From CAYSWS01 sp965603395 (GTDB taxonomy: Bacteria > Patescibacteriota > WWE3 > UBA101185 > UBA10185): 19,746 nt of DNA. A program made the position numbers and the translations under genes. This document shows, piece after piece, positions 13,793 through 18,888 of this stretch. Position 1 is the stretch's first letter. Each line of letters opens with the position of its first letter. The notes under the pieces are model-generated. The model had not been told where the DNA came from and did not search any database. It saw nothing but the letters and a program-made list of their open reading frames with translations. The stretch spans positions 1 through 19,746 of the forward strand of contig CBFDCV010000013.1 in the NCBI GenBank assembly GCA_965603395.1. Reading direction: 5' to 3'.

Positions 13793-13830
13793 ATTATATT
13801 ATGGAAACCAAGAACCGTCAATACTATAGG
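13793..13830 (-). promoter_or_regulatory. Promoter P3 with the CCTATAGTRTTGAC element
   Basis: Minus strand: CCTATAGTA joined to -35 TTGACG (13816-13821), 17-bp spacer, perfect -10 TATAAT (13793-13798). Directly upstream lies GGGGAGCC (13836-13843). Confidence 0.75.
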
Positions 13831-13848
13831 GTAGCGGCTCCCCATAGT

Positions 13849-13919
13849 GTTCTTCTATTCACCGTAGGTGAATACTAGCGAAGCGTCATCCGAACTGTTT
13901 TATTGAAGGTTTTTGTGTA
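13849..13919. repeat. 71-bp boundary repeat, copy 2
   Basis: Second copy of the repeat at 13361-13431, with the same perfect 8+8-bp palindrome (13856-13874). It sits between promoter P3 and the terminator of cassette C. A shortened form of its distal half recurs at 14781-14813. Confidence 0.85.
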
Positions 13920-13931
13920 ATGAAGAAAAAT

Positions 13932-13971
13932 GCCGTAAAGCAGGAAATTTGTGGTTTCCAGACCTTACGGC
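13932..13971 (-). terminator. Terminator of cassette C
   Basis: Minus strand GCCGTAA ... TTACGGC with inner GGAAA/TTTCC pairing, followed by TTTTTC. Same stem family as cassettes B, D and E. Confidence 0.7.
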
Positions 13972-13993
13972 GGGTATAGCGTTAATTAATGTG

Positions 13994-14209
13994 TTACGTG
14001 CTCACTATAGGAACTGCAATGTACATTCCATCTTGGCTAAGTTCAGTAACAGTAGCATAAAGGTCAGATTCATAGCAGTGGCAAAAATGCCAATCGTACA
14101 GAGTTCCTGGTAACACCAGCTTCAAAAAGATTAGTTCAAACGCTTTTTTTAATAGTTCTTTATCTTTTACGTCGGGACCCTCCCAAATGAAAAATGTGTG
14201 TAATCGCAT
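13994..14209 (-). CDS. Cassette C: small protein of unknown function (71 aa)
   Basis: MRLHTFFIWEGPDVKDKELLKKAFELIFLKLVLPGTLYDWHFCHCYESDLYATVTELSQDGMYIAVPIVST. It appears to be a compact alpha/beta protein, with an early strand, a helix rich in Lys and Leu, a WHFCHC segment that could bind metal, then strands. No known family. GGAGG eight bases before ATG 14209 fixes the start. It has its own P4 promoter and hairpin terminator, and no sequence similarity to its neighbours in the array. Confidence 0.66.
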   Translation of the reverse strand: MRLHTFFIWEGPDVKDKELLKKAFELIFLKLVLPGTLYDWHFCHCYESDLYATVTELSQDGMYIAVPIVST

Positions 14210-14254
14210 CTCATAATCCTCCGATTAGATTGTTGTTTAAAAGAATTTGTGTGG

Positions 14255-14292
14255 ATTATACAACCAACGCACTAAACAGTCAATACTATAGG
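14255..14292 (-). promoter_or_regulatory. Promoter P4 with the CCTATAGTRTTGAC element
   Basis: Minus strand: CCTATAGTA joined to -35 TTGACT (14278-14283), 17-bp spacer, perfect -10 TATAAT (14255-14260). Upstream lies GGGGAGCCA (14297-14305). Confidence 0.75.
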
Positions 14293-14357
14293 GTGTTGGC
14301 TCCCCGTACCGTTGCTTACTCGAACTATTAAAATATTGATTTCTTAGGAAAAAAGAA

Positions 14358-14397
14358 ACCGCCCTAAAGTGTGCAAGGTGCACGACCCTACGGCGGT
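14358..14397 (-). terminator. Terminator of cassette D
   Basis: Minus strand ACCGCC ... GGCGGT (14392-14397 with 14358-14363), inner GTGCA/TGCAC, then TTCTTTTTT. Confidence 0.72.
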
Positions 14398-14408
14398 GTA
14401 CTGATGTG

Positions 14409-14681
14409 TTAATGATCTTCGCCTAGCGTACATTTGTGGCAGGCGTAGATTAGATGCGAGTCTTTGTGAATGAGTTTCGGTTCTTCTCGACTGTTTTGGA
14501 GTTGTAGATCTTTGACATCAACGTCAATTGGTACGATAAATACATGCTCCTCAACTGAACGCTCCTCATCAGTTATGTGGCCGAAAACTTGGACATCACC
14601 ACTTAAATCTGCAGACCAGGTGCTTGTCACTTGGAAACAGCCTTGTACACCATCTATAATCTGACCGCTATTTATTGTCAT
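14409..14681 (-). CDS. Cassette D: small strand-rich protein with C-terminal CxxC (90 aa)
   Basis: The start is ATG 14681 (MTINSGQIIDGVQG), preceded by GGAGAG; the longer frame from 14732 would begin upstream of the expected transcription start and is not used. The middle alternates short strands (CFQVTSTWSADLSGDVQVFGHI, HVFIVPIDVDVKDLQL), typical of a small beta-sandwich or barrel. The C-terminus ends ACHKCTLGEDH, a C-x2-C pair that could hold zinc with a His nearby. No family recognised. Complete unit with promoter P5 (leader about 32 nt) and a CCGCC hairpin. Confidence 0.66.
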   Translation of the reverse strand: MTINSGQIIDGVQGCFQVTSTWSADLSGDVQVFGHITDEERSVEEHVFIVPIDVDVKDLQLQNSREEPKLIHKDSHLIYACHKCTLGEDH

Positions 14682-14719
14682 CTTTCTCTCCAATCCTTGT
14701 TTGTGTGAGGTTGCTGCGA

Positions 14720-14757
14720 TTATATAACACAATTACCAAGGCGTCAATACTATAGGA
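14720..14757 (-). promoter_or_regulatory. Promoter P5 with the CCTATAGTRTTGAC element
   Basis: Minus strand: CCTATAGTA joined to -35 TTGACG (14743-14748), 17-bp spacer, perfect -10 TATAAT (14720-14725). Upstream lies GGGGAGCCA (14761-14769). Confidence 0.77.
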
Positions 14758-14823
14758 TAATGGCTCCCCATACAGAACTTTATCCGAACTGTTTTATTGA
14801 AGGTTTTTGTGTAGAAAAACTTA

Positions 14824-14875
14824 ACCGCCGTAGATTGTGAGAGAAAATGTTGATTTCTCACTACCTTACGGCGGT
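14824..14875 (-). terminator. Terminator of cassette E, possibly bidirectional
   Basis: A 9-bp stem, ACCGCCGTA/TACGGCGGT (14824-14832 with 14867-14875), with an inner GTGAGA/TCTCAC stem. TTTTTC follows on the minus strand after four bases and TTTTTG follows directly on the plus strand. Confidence 0.75.
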
Positions 14876-14896
14876 TTTTGTCATTTATCCCATACT

Positions 14897-15148
14897 TCAT
14901 ATTATCTTAAAACGAGTGAACACCTCGCGGATTCGTGGGTCGTTTTTTCTTACGAATCTCTCCTCGAACCATTCAAAGTCAAAGACTCTTAGCGGGATGT
15001 TTACAACATACTGCGTCGTTGTTTCTCGTTTTACTTTTGTTTCGAAAATTTTACCAGTAAGTCCTGCATCGGGATTGTATAAGAGTAGATACTTTTTCTC
15101 GAATAGAAACTTGATTAGTTTAGTAAAAAGTATTTTGATGCGGTCCAT
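14897..15148 (-). CDS. Cassette E: small basic protein of unknown function (83 aa)
   Basis: ATG 15148 is preceded by AAGGAG at good spacing; the GTG at 15166 lies upstream of that site and is not used. The protein reads MDRIKILFTKLIKFLFEKKYLLLYNPDAGLTGKIFETKVKRETTTQYVVNIPLRVFDFEWFEERFVRKNDPRIREVFTRFKII. It has an N-terminal amphipathic helix rich in Lys, then strands and a helix with many aromatic and Arg residues. It is basic overall and may bind nucleic acid or membrane (inference). It is the first gene of the array, nearest to tRNA-Asn, driven by P6. Confidence 0.66.
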   Translation of the reverse strand: MDRIKILFTKLIKFLFEKKYLLLYNPDAGLTGKIFETKVKRETTTQYVVNIPLRVFDFEWFEERFVRKNDPRIREVFTRFKII

Positions 15149-15195
15149 TATTGTTCTCCTTCTCACTCAAGTACGGAATATTTATTGCAAAGGGT

Positions 15196-15233
15196 AGTGC
15201 ACTACAAGTTTCTTTGAACGTCAACACTATAGG
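15196..15233 (-). promoter_or_regulatory. Promoter P6 with the CCTATAGTRTTGAC element
   Basis: Minus strand: CCTATAGTG joined to -35 TTGACG (15219-15224), 17-bp spacer, weak -10 TGCACT (15196-15201). Upstream GAGCCA (15238-15243) is the start of a 15-base match, tggctctacatagcg, to 13347-13361. Confidence 0.65.
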
Positions 15234-15292
15234 GTGTTGGCTCTACATAGCGGAGGATGTTAGAACCTGTTTTGTAGGAGTTTGAGGTTACT

Positions 15293-15367
15293 TGGCTCCC
15301 CCGGGTGGACTCGAACCACCAACCTACCGGTTAACAGCCGGTCGCTCTGCCATTGAGCTACAGGGGA
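15293..15367 (-). tRNA. tRNA-Asn (GTT), CCA encoded
   Basis: The 75-nt sequence folds as a full cloverleaf on the minus strand: acceptor TCCCCTG/CGGGGGA, D-arm GCTC/GAGC, anticodon arm ACCGG-CTGTTAA-CCGGT with anticodon GTT, variable AGGTT, T-arm GGTGG-TTCGAGT-CCACC, discriminator G and genomic CCA. A promoter TTCACT, 17 bp, TAGGAT lies at 15389-15417. The small-gene array begins about 50 bases beyond its 3' end. Confidence 0.97.
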
Positions 15368-15388
15368 TCACGTGTTTTAAACAGAAAA

Positions 15389-15417
15389 ATCCTATCACAA
15401 TAAGAATAAAAAGTGAA
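15389..15417 (-). promoter_or_regulatory. Likely tRNA-Asn promoter
   Basis: TTCACT (15412-15417), 17-bp spacer, TAGGAT (15389-15394) on the minus strand, about 22 bases before the mature tRNA 5' end. Confidence 0.45.
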
Positions 15418-15418
15418 A

Positions 15419-16267
15419 TTACTTTTTGATGGCTTTGGTGTTGACCAAATGATGAATAACTGCAATGCCAAAGACAGCGTTAATACCCATAAACCAGAAG
15501 GGAAATGTTACCTCCACGCCTAATAAAATGAACATAATCTCAATGGTAAGAGGTAAAGTGAGTGTGTGCAGAGCAATTTTGTAGTAGGTCCCAAAACCGT
15601 TTTTTGCACCATTAATATTTCCTATAGCCAACAACACCAATGAAACAACCAACAAATAAAGCATTCGATAAATTAAAAAATAAAAGAGCGTTCCCAACAG
15701 CACAAAAGAAATTATAATAATAGGAACATATCGGGCAAAAGCTCTAAGCCCTTGAATAAACTTGGAAACCTCAGCTTTGGTGAGCTCTCCATCCGGTATG
15801 GTGTCCAGAGGATAGGCTTCAACCCTATTTTGGTTGTTTAAAGTTATTAAATTCACATCGTTAACTACCACAAACGTGTTCCAGTCATCCAGATCGCTAA
15901 TTGTACCTTTATGATCAAAGACAATTAGATTCATGGGAAGTTCAGCACCTTCTATTTGTAGGATAGGCGGTGTTGGTATAGTAAATGGTTCAGATTTGTT
16001 TATTTTCCACATACCATCTTGGGCGGTAATGACCAAATCATCCGGGTAAATGGCCGCAAACTCATCCAGCAGACCGCTTAAAGTATTTTGCACCCTTGGG
16101 ATAGCAGGAACGGCAAATCTGACAGTAGTTATTAGCGCAGCTACTGCAGCTAAAGTTAAAAAGTACTTTAAGGAAAACTCTATGTTAACCTTAAGCAAAT
16201 CTTTGTAGTAACCAACATCTATCAAGCTTCTTTTGTAGACATACCAAAAGGCTTTTAAGCGTTTCAT
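15419..16267 (-). CDS. DUF1189 family membrane protein
   Basis: The 282-aa protein shows the DUF1189 layout: a basic MKRLKAFWYVYKRSLIDVGYYKDLLK start, a first membrane helix (about 33-52), a large outside loop (about 55-185) containing LVITAQDGMWKINKSEPFTIPTPP, and four or five helices in the C-terminal third. Function is unknown; the family occurs in Firmicutes and many uncultured bacteria. It is divergent from the suf regulator, 64 bases apart. A TAAACT box (16274-16279, minus strand) ends six bases before the ATG, so its mRNA is probably leaderless, and its promoter shares the intergenic space with the suf operator. Confidence 0.85.
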   Translation of the reverse strand: MKRLKAFWYVYKRSLIDVGYYKDLLKVNIEFSLKYFLTLAAVAALITTVRFAVPAIPRVQNTLSGLLDEFAAIYPDDLVITAQDGMWKINKSEPFTIPTPPILQIEGAELPMNLIVFDHKGTISDLDDWNTFVVVNDVNLITLNNQNRVEAYPLDTIPDGELTKAEVSKFIQGLRAFARYVPIIIISFVLLGTLFYFLIYRMLYLLVVSLVLLAIGNINGAKNGFGTYYKIALHTLTLPLTIEIMFILLGVEVTFPFWFMGINAVFGIAVIHHLVNTKAIKK

Positions 16268-16273
16268 GATAAT

Positions 16274-16279
16274 AGTTTA
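16274..16279 (-). promoter_or_regulatory. -10 box for a leaderless DUF1189 mRNA
   Basis: TAAACT on the minus strand, six bases from ATG 16267. TTGTCA 19 bp upstream is the best -35 candidate and overlaps the -35 of the divergent suf promoter. Confidence 0.45.
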
Positions 16280-16297
16280 GCATATTAGGAAACCAAG

Positions 16298-16333
16298 TTG
16301 ACAAGCATATATTATATCGATTAGTATCAATAT
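16298..16333 (+). promoter_or_regulatory. suf operon promoter with overlapping palindromic operator
   Basis: TTGACA (16298-16303), 18-bp spacer and TAGTAT (16322-16327) lead straight into the ATG at 16332/16335. The inverted repeat ATATCGAT-TAGT-ATCAATAT (16314-16333; seven of eight positions match) covers the -10 and the start codon, the expected place for autorepression by the winged-helix regulator encoded directly after it. Confidence 0.6.
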
Positions 16334-16631
16334 GATGAAAGGCAAAACTTTTTGTACAAAGTGTTTTAAAACATTGGGAGTTCCATCCAGGATGGAAATA
16401 TATAAGTATTTGCAAGATGTGGGTAAGGCCACTGTGGGTGATGTGGTGGAACATGTTGGTTTAACACAGCCTACTGTGTCTTACCACTTGGGGGAAATGA
16501 AGAAAAGCTGCATGGTTAGTAGTGAGAAAAAAGGCAAAGAGGTTTATTATAGTTTGAACTTCTCCTGTCCTCACACGGATGAAGATTGTATTTTGAAAAA
16601 TGTTAATTTCCACCAAGCACACCATGCATAA
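16332..16631 (+). CDS. ArsR-type winged-helix regulator with cysteine pairs, likely suf regulator
   Basis: The 99-aa protein is one winged-helix DNA-binding domain: GVPSRMEIYKYLQ, VGDVVEHVGLTQPTVSYHLGEMKKSCMV (recognition helix LTQPTVSYHL) and a wing ending KGKEVYYSL. Five cysteines are notable: C8 and C11 in FCTKC before helix 1, C60 at the end of the recognition region, and C79 and C86 in SCPHTDEDC. Such pairs could bind an iron-sulfur cluster or metal, so the protein could sense Fe-S status and repress the suf genes that follow. That role is inferred from position; it is not a close match to cyanobacterial SufR that I can confirm by eye. It overlaps sufC by eight bases. Start could be 16332 or the next codon, 16335. 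Confidence 0.82.
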   Translation: MMKGKTFCTKCFKTLGVPSRMEIYKYLQDVGKATVGDVVEHVGLTQPTVSYHLGEMKKSCMVSSEKKGKEVYYSLNFSCPHTDEDCILKNVNFHQAHHA

Positions 16632-17364
16632 CATTTTAGAAGTTAAGGATTTAAGTGTTTCTGTTGATGAAAACAAGATAATTAAGAAAGTTGGTTTGGT
16701 GTTGAAGGAGGGTAAGATCCATGTATTGATGGGTCCGAATGGCTCCGGCAAAAGCACTTTGGCGCAGGTTTTAATGGGCCACCCTAGCTACATTGCGGAT
16801 AATGGAGAAGTACTTTTTGAAGGTGACGATATTTTAGAGATGGCGCCTGATGAAAGAGCCGGTAAAGGAATTTTCTTATCCTTTCAATATCCTAGTGAAG
16901 TGCCTGGTGTTACCATCTCAAGCTATCTGAGGATGATTTATAATAAGAGGTTTGGTGCTAATTTATCTCCTGTGAAATTCAGAGCTTTGGTAAAAGAGAA
17001 GATGAAATTGTTAAAAATGGATAAGAGTTTTTTGGAAAGATATTTGAACGAAGGATTTTCCGGTGGTGAGAAAAAGAGGATGGAGATGTTGCAGATGTTG
17101 GTGTTGGAACCAAAGTTAGCTATTTTGGACGAAACTGACAGCGGTTTAGATATTGATGCCATTAAGATTGTGGCCAACGCTATAAATACTATTCATGGTC
17201 AAACTAAAATGACTATCTTATTAATTACCCACTACACCCGTATTTTAAAATATATTGAGCCCGACAAGGTTTTTGTCATGCAGGGCGGTGAAATTACCCG
17301 TTTTGGTGGCAGGGAACTGGCTGAGGAGTTGGAGAAAAGCGGATACCCTCCATCTGATGATTAG
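16624..17364 (+). CDS. sufC: Fe-S assembly ATPase SufC
   Basis: The 246-aa ABC ATPase partners with SufB/SufD to build iron-sulfur clusters in the cytoplasm. Walker A is GPNGSGKST (about 37-45), the Q-loop is in SFQYPSEVPGV, the signature is FSGGEKKR, Walker B is LAILDETDSGLD and the switch His is in LLITHYTRIL. DETDSGLD and the length are typical of SufC. The start at 16624 (MHNILEVKDL) overlaps the regulator's stop by eight bases, which couples their translation; no separate Shine-Dalgarno is needed. Confidence 0.96.
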   Translation: MHNILEVKDLSVSVDENKIIKKVGLVLKEGKIHVLMGPNGSGKSTLAQVLMGHPSYIADNGEVLFEGDDILEMAPDERAGKGIFLSFQYPSEVPGVTISSYLRMIYNKRFGANLSPVKFRALVKEKMKLLKMDKSFLERYLNEGFSGGEKKRMEMLQMLVLEPKLAILDETDSGLDIDAIKIVANAINTIHGQTKMTILLITHYTRILKYIEPDKVFVMQGGEITRFGGRELAEELEKSGYPPSDD

Positions 17365-17370
17365 ATGGGG

Positions 17371-17440
17371 CATGCACACATTTTTCTAAAAACAATCCGC
17401 AGCTCCGCGAGGACCGTTTGAGAAAAATTGTGTGCTGGCC
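17371..17440 (+). other. Long hairpin between sufC and sufB
   Basis: GCACACATTTTTCT (17374-17387) pairs with AGAAAAATTGTGTGC (17421-17435) over 14 bp with one bulge. GGC/GCC pairs extend it outside and AAAC/GTTT pairs inside. The hairpin fills most of the 87-bp gap and ends 11 bases before the sufB start, where no Shine-Dalgarno is visible. It could modulate processing or translation of sufB against sufC. Confidence 0.65.
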
Positions 17441-17451
17441 ATATTAAACAA

Positions 17452-18888
17452 ATGGGAAAACGACAACTAGAAACACAAAATAAGAGAAAAGCCACAGATC
17501 CGCTGAAGCGGGACTACAAGGCAAAATATGGTTTTTCCAAACCTGAAAAACACGTATTTAAGGCACAAAAAGGTTTAAGTGAAGATGTGGTTAGGCAGAT
17601 TTCGGCCATAAAAAATGAGCCAAAATGGATGCTGGACTTCAGACTAAAAGCGCTGGCCATATTTTATCGAAAACCGATGCCAATTTGGGGCGGTGACCTC
17701 TCAACCATAAACTTTGATGAAATTTACTACTATATCAAACCCACCGAAAAGCCCGAAAGAAGTTGGGAAGAGGTCCCTCAAGAAATGAAAGACACCTTTG
17801 AACGCTTGGGCATCCCGGAAGCTGAGCGCAAGTATTTAGCCGGTGTTAAAGCCCAGTACGACAGTGAAGTAATTTATGATTCGCTTAAGAAAGAATTGGC
17901 TGAAGAAGGCATAATCTTTATGAGCACCGACAAAGCCCTCAAAGAACACCCGGAACTACTCAAAGAATACTTTAGTAAGATCATTCCCCCCAACGATAAC
18001 AAGTTTGCCGCCTTAAACAGCGCTGTTTGGAGTGGAGGTTCTTTTGTGTACATTCCCAAAGGAGCTAAAGTAAAACGTCCCCTTCAAGCCTATTTCAGAA
18101 TAAATGCTGCTAACATGGGGCAGTTTGAAAGAACGCTGATCATTGCCGAAGAAGGCAGCTACGCCCATTATGTAGAAGGCTGTACCGCCCCTGTATACTC
18201 TTCTGACGCCCTGCACGCCGCTGTAGTAGAGGTTTTTGTTAAACCGGGGGCTAGATTTAGGTACACCACCATACAAAACTGGTCGGGGGATGTGTATAAC
18301 TTGGTCACAAAGCGTTCCAGGGTGGAGAAAAACGGCATTATGGAGTGGGTAGACGGTAATTTAGGCTCCAAACTAACCATGAAATACCCTTCCTGCCTGT
18401 TGGTAGGCGAAAAAGCCCACGGAGAAGTGCTTTCCATAGCTTATGCCGGAGAAAAGCAGCATCAGGATGCGGGAGCAAAGATGGTTCATACCGCCCCCAA
18501 CACCACTTCCAGCATTGTCTCCAAATCCATAAGTTTACAAGGGGGCCGAACAAGTTACCGTGGTTTAGTTTCAGTGTCTCCCCATGCCACTAACGTAAAA
18601 AACCGAGTTGAGTGCGACGCCTTGATTTTGGATGCTAAATCAGCTTCTGACACATTTCCGGTCATGCAAATAAACGACGGCACCGCCAACATTGAGCATG
18701 AGGCTACAGTAAGCAAACTAGGGGAAGAAAAGCTATTTTACCTTATGAGCAGGGGCTTAACGGAGACCGAGGCCATGAGTTTAATGGTGTCCGGTTTCAT
18801 CGAACCAATTGTGAAAGAACTACCTTTGGAGTATGCGGTGGAGCTAAACAGGCTTATTGAGTTAGAAATGGAAGGGAGTGTTGGGTAA
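17452..18888 (+). CDS. sufB: Fe-S scaffold protein SufB
   Basis: The 478-aa protein is full length. N-terminal landmarks are GLSEDVVRQISAIKNEPKWMLDFRLKAL; the core beta-helix includes SGGSFVYIPKGAKV, YVEGCTAPVYSSDALHAAVVEV (Cys about 244), NWSGDVYNLVTKR, and QHQDAGAKMVH; and the C-terminal part has ECDALIL (Cys about 388), IEHEATVSKLGEEKLFYLMSRGL. The late Cys and the His-Glu pair correspond to residues needed for cluster assembly in characterised SufB. I prefer the start at 17452 (MGKRQLETQ) to the upstream frame start at 17428, which falls inside the hairpin. Its stop overlaps the sufD ATG by one base. Confidence 0.95.
   Translation: MGKRQLETQNKRKATDPLKRDYKAKYGFSKPEKHVFKAQKGLSEDVVRQISAIKNEPKWMLDFRLKALAIFYRKPMPIWGGDLSTINFDEIYYYIKPTEKPERSWEEVPQEMKDTFERLGIPEAERKYLAGVKAQYDSEVIYDSLKKELAEEGIIFMSTDKALKEHPELLKEYFSKIIPPNDNKFAALNSAVWSGGSFVYIPKGAKVKRPLQAYFRINAANMGQFERTLIIAEEGSYAHYVEGCTAPVYSSDALHAAVVEVFVKPGARFRYTTIQNWSGDVYNLVTKRSRVEKNGIMEWVDGNLGSKLTMKYPSCLLVGEKAHGEVLSIAYAGEKQHQDAGAKMVHTAPNTTSSIVSKSISLQGGRTSYRGLVSVSPHATNVKNRVECDALILDAKSASDTFPVMQINDGTANIEHEATVSKLGEEKLFYLMSRGLTETEAMSLMVSGFIEPIVKELPLEYAVELNRLIELEMEGSVG

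Noticed and set aside
13988..14015. CACTATAGGA at about 14002-14012 as another promoter element.
   Set aside because: It lies within the coding end of cassette C, has no -35/-10 arrangement, and matches only CCTATAGTG.
14278..14292. Plus-strand resemblance of the recurrent element (ACTATAGGG) to the T7-type phage RNA polymerase promoter.
   Set aside because: Only about nine bases match, the upstream half of the T7 consensus is missing, nothing suitable lies downstream on the plus strand, and all six copies fit a sigma70-type promoter on the minus strand with exact 17-bp spacing.
13018..15260. CRISPR array or classical integron.
   Set aside because: Repeats are few, unequal and 400-500 bp apart with genes between them; no Cas gene, integrase or attC R/L boxes are visible.
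16191..16454. Minus-strand frame across the suf regulator and DUF1189 start.
   Set aside because: It spans the divergent promoter region and overlaps two well-supported genes; composition is not protein-like.
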